A stretch of DNA of 64,000 nt from Eupeodes corollae (lineage: Eukaryota > Arthropoda > Insecta > Diptera > Syrphidae). The stretch covers positions 49,320,946-49,384,945 of the forward strand of contig NC_079147.1 of NCBI RefSeq assembly GCF_945859685.1, read 5' to 3'. A program made the position numbers and the translations under genes. How positions within the stretch are numbered: position 1 is the first letter of the stretch; the number at the start of each line of letters is the position of its first letter. Shown here one piece after another: positions 34,749-47,528 of this stretch. The notes below the pieces were generated by a model, which did no database searches, had not been told where the DNA came from, and saw only the letters and a list, made by a program, of their open reading frames with translations.

Positions 34749-36919
34749 CTAGCGGACACGACAGATTTCGTCCTGTCATAAGGATTTATAAAGTGGCAGT
34801 TTTTGTTCCTACGTATTTTATATAGTCAACCGTCTTGATAGAAATAAATAATGAAATAATTAAATGACACATAATAACGATTAAAAAGTAAGTAATCGCT
34901 TTATTGTTAATCATGTGAATCATAATTATTAACAGAAATCAGTTTTATTATCATTGTAGTGCTTTGTGGTATATGCTATTGCTCGTTTGATTATTTGGCG
35001 CATAGATTAACAAATCTGATGGTTTTCCAACACGGGAACAGGCTACATACAATTGACCAAGTGGGAAACCTGGGGTTTTCTAAAAACAAAAACACAAAAT
35101 AATTGTCCCTGGGACTTGTTTATAGTCATAGCAAAAGCAAGCATCACTGGAACTGTAGTCGTTTAAACTCAAATAGCACACCACTCGGAATGCGCGGTAT
35201 AACAACACTTTCTCCTTTATACTTTCCTTTGAGTACAGTTGCTTTTATCACGTTGTTTAGTAATTTTTTTATAGCAAACCGTGTACCGTTGAAAAGACGC
35301 GGTTTGTTGATATTTCGCAACACTATAACTATTGATCCAACCTTTAGTTGAAGATTGTGAAATTTCAATCCTTGCAAATCCAGCGAGCTTAAAAATGCAG
35401 TTGGATAATTACTACCTACATCATCTTGGTTAGCAGCCGAATCAACTAATATATGTATCCTCGGTTAGTATGTAATTTTTTCTTGAATTTTGAAATTCAA
35501 TTCATTTTCATCAATGTTTTTTTCAGCCAATATAGCTCGTTTGATCAACCAATCATGGTTTCTGTAATTTTGAGAAACATCTGGAAACACCTTCTGAATA
35601 AGTTCGTCTTTTGATTGCTTTAACTGACCAAAACGTTCATTAAAGATAATGCAGCCAGCCAACAAGTCTATAGGAAAATTTCCATTATCAATGTCAATGA
35701 GTTGTTTGAAGAATATGTTTCCAGATTTGTCAATTTGCAACTTGGCACGCATATTCTTGCTTAAATGAAGTACTTTGACATGTTTCCATAAATTGGAGGA
35801 CTTTAGACATGCATTGATTTCAAACAATCAATACAATACATTGCTGCACAACCATTGCCATTGCAGAGTTATTCGAAATGTTGCAGGTTGGAGTTTCATT
35901 GCTTTGCATGATTAATGGCAATTTTAGTGCTGAATTGGCTGTTCGAGCACCTTCAGGCAAAGTTTCTGCTATTCCCGACCAAGCAAGTGCAATTTTTTTT
36001 TGTGAGCGAGTTGTTGATAATATTATTGAAATCAAAAAAGATTTTCCTGTACCATTATTTGCATCTAAGAAGTAAATCCCCTCAGTTTCATCATTTCTTT
36101 TTCATAAGAGTATCAAATACTTTTCTACTTAACTTAAGTGATAGAAAATTTCGTTCGCTAAAATAATTATTAATAACTGCCATAATATATACATATGTGC
36201 ATTGAAAGTTGGCATGAAATTTCCCCGAACTACATTTGTTGCCCCAAATAAAGTCATTTGAAAGCAATTGTTATAGTGTTGGATATGTGTCAAAAAGTGT
36301 ATGGAATCTGTTCCTATTCCTGATACCAATGAGTACAATGGCTCTGGTGGTGGATCTAACGGTTTCAGTTCCACTTTACCATTTGCGCGACACGATCCAT
36401 TAGCTTCGCTTTGTATTTCAGTGCCTTACAGTCTGAGCAAACCGAGTTCATAGGACAAATAATAACACATTGGTAATTACTGTAGACAATTGACACATCG
36501 TAACTGAAAGCAGCTTGAATCAAACTTGAGCGATCATTAGTTAAATGTCGTGATCGCGCTTCACGCGTTTGTGATATCCAAATTTTTCACGTTCAATTTG
36601 GTCTTGATGTTCTTGTGCAGTGAAATTAGATGGGTAGTTAGCTTGTTTTGTAGCAGTTCGGGTTTTTCAACCTAAATTGCTTCGTCTCATAGGAAGCATC
36701 TCAAATATAAATTATTTTGTCACTAAAAACTAACTTTGCAAACACTTACACTAACACTTACACTCTGCACAAAACACGATATACGGATTTGTTTCAGCCG
36801 TTTGTCAGTTGAAAAAAGCAAACTCAGTAGATAAGGTAACAGAAGATCCTTTGTTTTCCTTTCTTTCTTTATTTTTTTTTTAAATTAAATATGATTTGAA
36901 GTCAAATTCTTTAAGCCGA
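34749..36919 (-). mobile_element. Helitron, internally deleted copy (B)
   Basis: The 3' terminus is CTAG (34749-34752) followed on its own strand by T, the A/T target typical of Helitrons. A hairpin-forming GACAG...CTGTC lies about 11 bp inside, as in the other copy. The sequence matches copy A (51.5-54.3 kb) up to about 36919 (the GGCTTAAAGAATTTGACTTC segment), where similarity stops, so the 5' end is missing. No SINE interrupts it, which makes it the empty-site reference for copy A. Confidence 0.85.
34951..36699 (-). pseudogene. Helitron Rep-helicase remnant (copy B)
   Basis: From a start matching copy A (36697-36699, preceding the arginine-rich N-terminus) the minus strand gives the Helitron N-terminal part, including LYSLVSGIGTDSIHFLTHIQ and FQMTLFGATNVVRGNFMPTF. 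It then jumps directly to the Pif1-type helicase: NNGTGKSFLISIILS (Walker A, about 36050), WSGIAETLPEGARTANSALK, then after a gap NACLKSSNLWKHVKVLHLSK, FPIDLLAGCI, LQLKVGSIVIVLRNINKPRL and YVACSRVGKPSDL. The Rep nuclease domain (HUH, tyrosines) is absent, and the Walker B block between QQCIV and NACLKSS is deleted. Several frameshifts. Not functional. Confidence 0.85.
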
Positions 36920-37076
36920 CTACGTTCTAGTTAGACAACATTTGTATTGGAAGATTTGATTTAAAAGTTAACCCGGACTGGAGTGTATGTCCATTCACTC
37001 TACGTAACCCCGCTATATCTAAGTCCTTGGATTTTCTTTGTGTTTTATTGACCGGATCAGTGTTGAAAGTGAAGTA
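36920..37076. other. Short spacer
   Basis: Unassigned sequence between the truncated Helitron and a degraded SINE. Confidence 0.3.
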
Positions 37077-37300
37077 GCTGGGGCTGGATGGTTAGTGAGT
37101 AGAGTTGCGCTATCATGTTAGAGGTCGAGTGTTTAAGATCTGTTTGTGCCATCCAAAGCTTTTACGGTTACTGGCTCTTGTCATGAAAAGTCCTGTTTCA
37201 TTAGCCGTTGGGATTCGGGAAAAAAATTTTAGGTCTCCTCCATCATCCAAATGACTCACAGGAATGGTTAAGAGTTGTAAGTCACTAGGCTAGCTCTAAG
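37077..37300 (+). repeat. tRNA-derived SINE, degraded copy 4
   Basis: Begins with a box-A-like GGATGGTTAGTGAGTAG, keeps a weakened box B (GGTCGAGTGTTTAAGATC), CTTGTCATGAAAAGTCCTG, TTAGCCGTTGGGATTCGG, TTAGGTCTCCTCCATC and AGAGTTGTAAGTCACTAGGC. The 3' end is lost. More diverged than the other copies. Confidence 0.65.
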
Positions 37301-37319
37301 AACATTTGCATCGTTGCCA

Positions 37320-38260
37320 TAAATTACAACTAGGATGATGAGGTTCTTATAGGGAGTGACTTGACCGGCTTGGACTTTTCTCCTCTATTGCCTTCAAGAC
37401 CAAAAAAACAACGATTTGCAAGAGATATTCTCCATTTCATTTTGGCGCTAGTGTGGTTTACTGAATTTATAGTGGTGCCTAAATAAACAAAGTCCTAAAC
37501 TATCTCACCGTTTAAGCTTTCCATGTTGTATTTTTGTTTAATAGTCGTCGTGCGATGTCCTTTCCTAATAGCAACCTAAACTTGGTCTTGCTTTAAATGA
37601 ATACTTAATTTATCTTCTCCGCTTCTTTCGCAGTGCTCAAAATCGCACCACTGATGCGACTCTTTGATCGTTCAATTAAATCAATATCATCGGCATATCC
37701 AGGTAATTGTACAGATCTTTGGAGGATTGTGCCTCTAGTTGTGACGATTGAGTTTTAAATAATTCTTTCAAGACAATGTAAGATCGATGAGATCTTTTAC
37801 GAGATCGTCATTTTACACAAACAGACAAGTCTGACAGTAATGCCTAAGCTTAACATTGACCTGTAAAACTCTTCTCTATATATACTGTTATACGCGGACT
37901 TAAGAAGGATCGATTTTAGGTTCCTGAGATTTGTCTAACATCTGCCATAATGTGATGTTGGCACTGTTATCAAGTTGTTGACGAATAACTTAGACGTTTA
38001 CATAATATGACAGCATAGATTTCGGCAAAATGCAGATGATAAAATTTTACTCATCAGGTATGCCTTCCTACCGTAATTTTCAGACGAGCTGGTGCACACT
38101 CCTTACCAAGCGAACGCTTGCTGCTTTGAATAATTGGTCAGCGATACTATCATATCCAGCAGCTTTGTTGGACTACAGACGAGATATATCTTCATGGAAT
38201 GGTATTATATCCCTTGCAGCGGATTTGGTCTCGTCATCACCGGTTTTTACATCGCAGACG
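37320..38260 (-). pseudogene. RTE-related retrotransposon fragment, heavily decayed
   Basis: Minus strand: SNKAAGYDSIADQLFKA and LVRSVHQLV (about 38150-38090), WQMLDKSQEPKIDPS (about 37940; the family has RQILEKTQEHQIDTH here), YRSMLSLGITVRLVCLCKMT (about 37870), a short LEAQSSKDLYNYLDMP, and PYKNLIILVVIYG near 37360. The order matches the RTE element at 11-14 kb with large internal losses, including the YADD region. The SSKDLYN part resembles the 22.4-23.0 kb piece, so both may come from one RTE subfamily. Confidence 0.65.
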
Positions 38261-40789
38261 TGACGCACTCTTAAAAAGCCGGTATTCTGTAAATTATATT
38301 GCAAGGCTGAAATAAGTCCTCTTTACAATACTGCAAACACCTACGGTAGTCATTAAATATACTTAATAATTTTTTAATAAAACTATCTTTAACTTTTAAT
38401 TTCCCTTAACAAATTTATCTTACACTTACATATTATGTGTTATAATAAATATCTAACTTTATTATTAATGCAGCACTTAATTACAATATTAACACCGAAG
38501 TACTCGTGATTTTGACAAATTTTTGGAAGTGCTAATTTAACACCACTGCTTTTAAAGTCGTGATTTTTTTCTTAAAGAGTCACGTTTTCAGAAGAAAAAT
38601 TCATTAACTATTCATTTCCATAAACAATATCACTTTCAACGTGAGCCCCATACTTAACAACATTGAAATCCTCACCTCCTCAACTAGAAACCGACAAAGC
38701 GCAAAAATGAAAGGGAATTTTACCTAGAAAATAGTTTCAAAATATAGTATCTTCTTCTTCTATCTTTCCTTTCTATTTTTGTAAGATCTTTTTTTCACAA
38801 AATAAATCTCATATAATGTGAGAAAATATCTAAAACAATTGAAAATCGGAGATGTTAACAAATAACAAAACACAAACATAAACACAGGGAAAAACTCTCG
38901 AAAAGAAAACTTTCCGAGTGCATCAGTTAGTCGAGACTTGAGACTGGGGTAAACATTTTTATAGGTACAAGCTTGTAGTCTCGTAATTAAAGAGTCACCC
39001 AAGAAAACAAGAAGCAAAACAAAATAGTATCATCCTCCCAGCACCAAACCAACCTGCCAACTATAGAAAGATACTAAATATAAAAATAAAGATAGAGACT
39101 CTCAGATACTATACAGAGCTCAAGCTCTCAACTAAGTTAGATACTTCTTGTTTCGTTAAGTGAAAATAAAAATAAGTTGCCTTTCAAGCTATGCATACAA
39201 AATAATATCAAAAAAAAAGTAAGAAAAAAATACAAACTTGCAGCAAAAATAATGTGCAATTGTTAAACCAGTAATTTTGAACTTTTCGTGACTATGAGAA
39301 AATTATACCCACATGTTGGATTACAATAACAATCTGCTTATATATTTAGAAGACGATAGCGCAGCGGAGCTATATGAAGACGATTATTGTGTGTATATAG
39401 AAGACTTTGCTTTAGGGTTAAACTCAGCTAATTTACTGCAAGAGCATCAGATGCAAAAATGCAAAAATGCGCTTACCTAAGAGACTACTCTAGACTATAG
39501 ACAATAGGGAAGCAGAATTTTCGTGTATTTCGAGTTGAAAACTAAATAGGATCATAGAAAAAGTGTTAAAATTAGGTGCATTGTTATGTTGGAAAGTGGA
39601 ATAGCAGTATGCAAAGTGATAATCAGCTTGTCACAATCACGTTTACAAAATTTCATCAAGGGAAATGCATACTCTACTTTACTTTTCTTTTTTTCTTAAT
39701 TTTGTCATTCAAGTTATTTTGAATTCCTACTTTTAATTTGTTAAGAAGGTAAAAAGTAGGTAGGTACCTCGGTATTTTAAAGAACTTTTCTTAGAGTTTT
39801 GACACTGCAACTTTTCACTGGAATCATAACACAAAGGACAATCTTGGTGTCTTTCAAGAAGAAGAGTTTAACATTTTTGAACAAGAACTTCAGGAAGTTT
39901 TAATTTCTGAATTCGCAGAAGGTTCTTAAAAATGTTAGTTTCTTGTTTTTTAAAGGATTTTAAACTAGAAGTCAAAATAATTTTACTAAGAATTTTCAAT
40001 TTTATGATAAAATAATAAATGAAAATTAAATAAAAGTATTAAATTGTATGTCATACAAGAAACTTTTTTCTATAGAAATTCATTCACTACTTTCTTGGAA
40101 ATCATCCAATAATGAATTGAAATATGTAAAAAAAATACAGTATTATTTATTTTGTATTAAAAAGACTTTGTGACCATAGGATTTATGATGTTGAAATGAA
40201 TATTTCGTCTTTTTAACGATTGTTACGTTTTTAGTGTAAACCTTAAACTGTCTTGATTGTACAAGTTAACACCTTAACACCCTGTTATTTGCTATTTGCT
40301 AGAAAAGCTACAGCAAATACATATTTTATCGTTCAATTGCTGGATTATGCGCAGAAGCTGATAAGTAAACCGTACGGTCATGCTCTCTTTTTTGACATCA
40401 ACTGTATCATCGCTGCTCTGCTGTGTTTTTTGCTGGACAAGTTTTTAGTGGTTGGGAAATCGGCGATTACTTTTTTGGTAGCCGCCACTCGAAGCATAAG
40501 TGTCTCTTTACTTTAAGTGTTAATTAAAAGTCTATACTTAGAAATTATAAAAAGCGTTTTACTTTTACTTACATAATTAAAATTGATTTCTGACGTTTCT
40601 CTCAAACAAATATTGAATCTAACCAAAAGTGTTGGTTTAAATCCTTTAAGCAAAATTTCGGTACTAAAATTATAAAGCAAATAACTAATTAATGAGGTTA
40701 ATTCCTAAAAAAGAGGACCAAAGTCATACCTTATATCACTTCCGTGGTTTCTACGCTTGTTGTCAATGACACTCTATTTTTAAGCTCTT
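38261..40789. other. Intergenic DNA, nothing recognised
   Basis: AT-rich with some mixed-composition parts (38640-39480). Small frames such as minus 38760-39017 and plus 40253-40516 show no domain. No shared repeats found. Confidence 0.4.
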
Positions 40790-41950
40790 AAGAGAAAAAT
40801 CATTTCTTTTCCAGGCGATTCGCAGCCAATTCAACGCTGCCAGTGATATACATTGAAACACATCAATCCACAATTGTTCTGAAAAGTTGTTCTTCAACGT
40901 TGGTTATGCTTTTTCAACTGTCCTTCTCTTCAGGTCTCAAAACAGTATTCGTCCAGTCCATCTCCAAAAAAGTCGAATCTCACTAACCCTGTAATTAGCA
41001 ATCGATTGCAAATACGTCCCTTTTTTCCAAGTTCAAGGAAACGCTGGCTGATAATCAAAAGTTTTTTAATGACCGACAATACGGCTTAAGCATCAATAGG
41101 TCTGCTGATCTTTTTGCTCATCTCAACGAACAGTGGAGCTAATCCTAACATAGTTATTGAGAAATTAAAATTATTGCGCTTGATATTTCAAAAGCATTTG
41201 ATAGAGGCTGGAATCAGGCATCTTTATGGAAAATGCGTGCTTTCGGCTTTCATGATACCCTTCGACTCGTTGATTACACGTAATATGCCCCAGGGCTATG
41301 TTCTATCTCCAACACTCATTTTCATTTTTATTAATAATCTTCTGTCTACAACATCTAATCCAATACTTTGTTTCGCTGGCGATGGTACTCTTTTATTTTC
41401 ATATTCATCCTCAGTTGTAGATATTTTTCTTCGAATTTAGAAATGCATCGTCAAATTATGAAAAGCTCATTAAATTCACCCCTTTGAAAGCTTAAGTATA
41501 ACTCAAATCCCTTTGCTGGTGTTTCTGCAACATAAGCCTCTTGGACACTATTAAATGTATAGTATTTAAATTGATTCGTGATAATATCATCAATTTGTTC
41601 CGTCGCTTGAAAATATTCGTAAAGTTTCTTGTCTCACCGTTTTCACCGTTATTTTAACTGTTTATGCTCTTAAGAAATAACTTATTTCATTGCTCCCCTT
41701 AAACCGTTCACAGTAATACTCGAGCTTCTGGGAATTATCCTCGGCATACTCTTGAGACGAACTTCGGCCGTATTGTCAAGTAAAGAGCTTTGTTCTTTAG
41801 CTGAACTATGCGAATGTGGAAAGCCTTACCACACTCCACCTTTTCCAAGAATTCAAAACCAATATGCATTGACAGCTACTCTTAAGCCTCATAGGAAATA
41901 CTATAGCTTTTTGTAAAATCGAAAAATATATACGAAACGCAATAAATGTT
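40790..41950 (+). pseudogene. Jockey/I-group non-LTR retrotransposon, decayed
   Basis: Readable pieces: a fingers remnant near 40950-41100, LDIS/KAFD-like sequence near 41180 (first Asp lost), then 41227-41410 with MPQGYVLSPTLIFIFINNLL and LCFAGDGTLLFSYS, where FADD has become FAGD. The C-terminal part near 41690-41830 keeps SNTRASGNYPRHTLETNFGR and MRMWKALPHSTF. Stops and frameshifts throughout. The upstream part is similar to the RT at 63.0-63.8 kb, so they look like the same family. Confidence 0.75.
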
Positions 41951-42129
41951 TTTACTTGGTGCCATTTGAACCTTTCGAAAGGTTATTATACTCCCAGTAA
42001 ACTCGCGTTAATCCTTGTTATTGGAGACGATTGGAACGACTTGTTTCAGCTGTTCCTAAAAATATATTTCCTTCAGAAAAATTTCAGAACATTTAAGTGA
42101 GAACCATGAATTTTCTAAATTTGATTCAC

Positions 42130-42720
42130 ATACTTGAAACGATTTTCCTTGTGGTATTTCAATAAGGACGGGAAGATTTTGTGTATAGACGCCGTGTTAA
42201 ATGATATATGGCACGAAGTGCCATCTTGCTGGAACACCACATGCCGTCTAGGGCCATATGGGTCAATTCGGAAATTTCTTATCATCTTGCTTGCTGTTGA
42301 CGGTGACCACCTCACTAACGTCCTTTTTTAAAAATGTACGGACCAATAACGCCACCGTCGCCGCCGCGCCGGCCCAAAATCTACACCTAAAGGTAACTTT
42401 TTAAGGATGCTCTATCACCTGGTAAACCTCGAGTGGATATCCTCTTCCAAACGGTTCAAAGTACAGTCAGGGAACAAACGGCGCTGTCTATGATGGTCAT
42501 GAACTTTGAGCTGATGGGTCAGCTTTGGCCACTAAACGTGGAAGAGTCAACGGGCCACCGCGTCCACCGTAAAATGGGCGCAATGCATGCAACGTTTGCG
42601 TTAACGAACTCTCATTTTGGCAATAAAGTTTTATCATTTGAACGTGCTATTCAATCGTGTAACTTGACATGATGCTTTCGCATAATCAATTGAATAATAA
42701 ACAAAATTATTGACACATGT
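42130..42720 (-). pseudogene. mariner-superfamily transposase fragment
   Basis: On the minus strand: fragments from about 42700 that fit an N-terminal helix-turn-helix region poorly, then GGVIGPYIFKK (about 42340), TVNSKQ (about 42295), and VVFQQDGTSCHISFNTASIH (about 42235), which carries the FQQDGA-type motif with the second catalytic Asp. The family form is WFQQDGATCHTA. The element loses frame several times, and the first Asp and final catalytic residue are not legible. The type is the insect Tc1/mariner relatives with GGVIGPYFF and FQQDGA motifs. Confidence 0.75.
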
Positions 42721-45700
42721 TACCAAAACCGAATTGCCGCCAAGGGGGCACCAAAATCTACCCACGCCAATTGAAAAACCCTATATTTTGTTGATAGCCA
42801 TTGTGAAAGTAAGTCGCAACGTTTGAAGTCGAAGTTCGCGAGAAAGGTGACACACATCCCAAGTTTATCAATTTTCAATCACCTATTTTCAAAATCCATT
42901 AATTTGTTTACAATCAATGGATCCCGTTTTTGACACCGTAAAACTAATGATTTGAAAAATACATTAAGCTTAAATAAGTGTTTAAGTGTTTGTCGAAAAT
43001 CACCAGACAATAGAACAAAATAAGGGCGTCACTGAAGATCCGTGTGTTTCCTTTTAAGTTGCCCATTAAAGCTATCATTGAAATTGATCAGGATAAATTT
43101 TTGAATCAATTTTTGACTGTGTTTTCCTTTGATTAGAAATGAAAATTATATACTGATCGATCGGAAATCATACATTACATTTTTTTTTGAGAAAAAAGTG
43201 TAATTGCGCATTTATTTTTCTCTAAATCTGTAGTTTTCTATATTTTGGATGAAAGTTAATTTTCCTGAACAGCTGATACGTTTATCTTCAAAAGTGAAAC
43301 GGATCTTTCCACTGACTTGTTCTTCAATTTCACACAATTCCAATGACAGATTTCTGTCAGTAAAAACTTGTCTGTAGATTTCAATCCGGAATTTTGTTTC
43401 AATCGCAGAAATTCTTAATGATAGCCATAAACGACCTGCCAAATTTCAAAATTCGTTTTTAATTATGAAAATGATAGCTATAACTGGTGTCTAAATCTCG
43501 ATATGTACAATGAAGGCTTTTCAGTGCTCCCTTGTGAGACATTGTACATTCGTCACATATGAAAATTTGACACACTTGGAGTACTTTGCAAATTAAGAGT
43601 TTTTGTGATGTTACATGCTGTGCTTTACAAATTCAACGTCAATTTCAATGCTTAAAATTTGAAAAAACATATGTTTTGCAACCAGAAATGATAGAAGCAA
43701 TCCGATGCGAAAATAAATTTGCCCTTAGACTCTTAATGTTGGCACCTCCTTTCTGGGCACGATGGCCGTTGTACCGTATAAAGTTCTTTGAAAATATGAA
43801 TTTTATTTGCGAATGTTTTTAAAGAAATGTAATTTGAGTGTAATACCTGACAAAAACGTTCAGATTGGTTCGGATGTTATTTTGGCAATTTAACTTTTTC
43901 ATTTTTTTATCACATTCCTGGAATTTCGTTCCTAAATTTGATGGCGCTCTAAAAAATGCAAATTTTGTCCCTGTAGACACTTGGAGGAAGACTATTATCA
44001 TTTTCACCATCATAATGAAATGTACCAAGATTTAAAGTGATTGTATTGATCTATCGGTGCTTATTCGAAAATCTTGCAGAACTGTTTTCCCCTGTTAAGT
44101 TATCTCAAACGGGCTTGAGTAGTACGTATTCAATCAGTTTCTAACTTCTCATTTCTTGTTGTTTAGATAATTCATACAAACGGGCCTCAGTGGCATGTAC
44201 TTGCGAACTTTCCTGCCTGAATGTTCTTTGATCGTCTGATTCTGAAGCTCGTAGTACTCATTTTGATAGCATAATGAAACTGGAAATACGTGCAAAAGGA
44301 TTGACATGTTTGAATAGTAGTTTAATAGTATAAACAATTATTGCTTGGAAACCGTTTTCATGTCTATGTTTGTACAATAACTCCCTCTATGTTTACAACG
44401 GCGCTATCTTTCGTAAATTGGTCGTACCAACTCATTTACTCTTTTTGGCTCATTCAAAAAAACCTAATTACATGATAAAATGCATAATCTACGATTTTAT
44501 AAGTGACATATAAATAAATATCCAATTTTATAAAATAGAATATAACAACCGTTTTAGAACAATTAGAAGTTGAAAAATAGAAAATAAACTTTCAGTACAT
44601 CGATTCAGTTGTTTGGTTAACAAGTTTTAAACTTTATTGAAACAATTTTAAGTATGCCTCTTCGCCTCAAATATCCGTGTAGACATTTAATGCTCGAGAC
44701 ACTCCTCAAATTATTAGTCCAAATTTTTTATTGATAGTCGTAAATTCCACGTAACATCATCTGCTCTGTTTTTCTTGTAAAACATTTTTATCTGCAAATC
44801 ATTACAAACCATATCTTTACATTAAGCAGAGCCTGACAGTAATTAGTAGTGGATCTATAGGTGGACAGATTAATCCCCATCTTAGCGATTGTTTAATAAA
44901 TATTAACACCCGCATTACAAAAATGGTTATTGCCGATGAGATGTCGAGCAGTTTTTTAATAAAACATCGATACAACTGTCTGTCAATTTTCGTTTTGCTT
45001 TGTCGTTTATCTTATGTACGCATTTTACAATTATTATAATTGAAAAGTAAAATGAAAATGGAATTTAAATGAAAATGGAAAATGGAAAATCCAAGCCAAC
45101 CGCCTTAACGACTAAGCGTGATGTGAATGTCAGTCAAATAAAAAAAATCCACTCTCCACCTTCGCCTTCGCCTTCGCCTTGGAATGAGCAAAATTAAATA
45201 CACACCCCAGAATTGTATTTAATTGACATAATCTGATTACAAGCCTACAGGAATGCAAATAATAACTACAATTATTTCACCTGCGGGAATCATTAATGTT
45301 GGCTTCATGTGGACGGCGCCGATGATGCCGACGCAACGCGGACCCAGAGTTGCTATGATGTTTTTTGGAATTGGGTTCACTGGTGTCTGATGATGGCGAG
45401 TGTGGCTTCGTCCTTTTTTGGTAAGGATCGTATCACCCTCGCCTTTCTGTGGCCTGCCATATAAAATGTCGATTTATAAAAATCAACTTAACCAAAGCGA
45501 TGAGGGGTGAATGTACGGTACGCGTCCTTGTACCTTTACTGCGAATTGGTCAGGATATTGGAGAACATGCTGAATTTTTTGGTCTGGCCAATAAGTTGCA
45601 GAGTGGATGAGTATATGAAAAAAGAACTCGTTGGCTGTGCGAAAGGTGATTCGATTTGTTCCAGCAAACCTCGGCAGAATATGAAAATGCTATTTTTATA

Positions 45701-46594
45701 CTTTTTTCCCGTTTGTTTTCGCAGCTGGATCCTGCGTCCCGGCATCCCAGAGTCCCACTCAGTGCCACAGTGGTGGTGATGTGATCAAATGACACTTTTA
45801 TGATCGCTTTAAATTTCTTATCAGTTAATTGCCTTTGAGAGTTTATAAGCAAGCAAGTAGTATATGAATCTGATGCCATCGCCATCATAGCTTCCTTCCA
45901 AAATTTCACCCGAACCCTACTACCATTTCCTGAGACATCCTGTGTGTATACAAACAAAGTATCTTCGAGGACGATGGGATGTTTTTAAAGACGAGATGAT
46001 GGGATTTCTTTTTATTATTATTATTATTTGTTCGAAGGATAGCGAGATATTCTCACACAGAATTTAGTTTATTTTTTATTGAAGCTTCTTATATTGTACA
46101 TCCTCTTATCACTAAATTACAATCTTGCAATTATATTATACATTATTTAACGTTTTTTTTGTTGTTGTATAAAAAATGGAAGTGACATGAGGAAATAAGA
46201 TGGCGATTCTAACTGCAAATAAGAAAATAAAAAAAATATATAATTTGCTCTGCAAGGAAGTTCGCATTCGCAGAGAGTTGCAATTTTTAAGCTGTCTTAT
46301 TGAGAATTTTGATTAATTTCAATTTAAAAGGTGAGAATTGACAATTTTTTAAGTGGTGGGTTATTTAAACTTGAGTTGTATAATTTGTCAGGAAAGTCAT
46401 ATTTTATTGACAAAATAATTTAAAGCTGCCAATTTTTTTGCAAAAAAAAAGGAAATATCAAATAAAAAAATTTAGATTCTTATTGGAAAATATTACGACG
46501 GTCAGCTTTTATCTCAAATCGTATTTTATAACAAGAAAAAATAATTTAAAAAATAGATAAATTTAACCCAAAACATGTTAAATTAGTGCAAAGC
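42721..46594. other. Intergenic DNA; less AT-rich block at 45.3-46.0 kb
   Basis: No element recognised. 45160-45182 is a short CGCCTT microsatellite. 45300-45980 is less AT-rich, with overlapping open frames (plus 45507-45779; minus 45550-45957) that resemble no known protein. Possibly unique host DNA. Confidence 0.4.
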
Positions 46595-46607
46595 AGTCGA
46601 TGTTAGT
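46595..46607. repeat. Target-site duplication, left copy (RTE with inverted 5' end)
   Basis: AGTCGATGTTAGT; the right copy at 47516-47528 is AGTTGATGTTAGT (12 of 13 identical). Confidence 0.75.
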
Positions 46608-47515
46608 AGGTTATCAACAGTAAATCCGTTCCTATCCGAGGCTTGTTGGTGATTCGCAAATACAATGTTTTTACGTGGCCAGAAAGTCATCCCCGACGGC
46701 CCAACCCCCAACCTGGAGGACCAGATTCTAAGTAAAACTCCAAGGATGAAGAGCCGGATTAAACCGCTTCTTATAGGCGTCGGTTCCGAATAAGTCGAAG
46801 AAGCCCTATAAGGTGTTTACTAAGTAGTTCAACCTTACTGGAACTGTAGACGCCACCGTTAATTCCATATCTGGAGATCCTCCGCTGCCGTCTGGATAAG
46901 GAGAGGTGCTTTAGTGGAAACACCTTTCCCCCCTTTTTCGTTTGCTGCCCCCAACAACTTTTCACTGGCGTTGGAACCCAATCTCCAATTGAGGTACTAG
47001 GCATCCGATGTTCACCACGGGGAGGTGAGAGTAGGACTTGATAGACAGAGGTTGGTTTTGAGAAAAACCTGTGGACGGTTGTGTCCTCTTAAATGCATAT
47101 GTCTACCATTTAAACATCATTGTTAGTAGAAGCATGGACTATGACAAAAGCGGATGCCTTGGCGGTTCGACAGATAAATTCTTCGTGTGATCTATGGTCC
47201 CATATGCATGGAAGAAGAGTGGAGGAGAAAATAGAACGTTGAGCTGTACGGGCTGTACAGCGACGTAGACTTAGTCAGAAGGATAAAAGTCAAACGACTA
47301 AGATGGCTGGGTCACGTAGAGCGCATGGAAACCACCGGAAAGTCTTCGAATCCACCGCAAATCATTTGCCGTGCACAAGTAGAAAGTGACCTCACCCAAT
47401 TTGGAGCGCAAAACTGTAGATATCTAGCTAGGGACCGAGCTAGATGGAAAAGTTTGTTAGGTTTAGCCCTTGTTCACACAGGACTGTAGCGCCACCTAAA
47501 GTAAGTAAGTAAGTT
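46608..47515 (+). mobile_element. RTE retrotransposon copy with inverted 5' segment
   Basis: Two parts of one RTE family in opposite orientation between a 13-bp duplication. 46608 to about 47040 is on the minus strand and equals the 5' leader and ORF start of the 11.3-kb element (hairpin at 46900-46929, then to TTTACTGTTGATAACC). About 47041-47515 is on the plus strand and is the 3' end: KADALAV and IYGPI-like remnants, KRLRWLGHVERMETT (about 47290), RYLARDRARWKSLLGLALVH, TGL-stop at 47487-47489, then a GTAA tetranucleotide tail. The interior (most of endonuclease and RT) is missing. This is the expected product of twin priming. Confidence 0.85.
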
Positions 47516-47528
47516 AGTTGATGTTAGT
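47516..47528. repeat. Target-site duplication, right copy (RTE with inverted 5' end)
   Basis: AGTTGATGTTAGT directly after the GTAA tail; see the left copy at 46595-46607. Confidence 0.75.

Noticed and set aside
35878..36166. Plus-strand frames in the 35.9-36.2 kb region
   Set aside because: Antisense to the Helitron helicase remnant.
43212..44030. Open frames at 43.2-44.0 kb as genes
   Set aside because: Short, low-complexity and without recognisable motifs.
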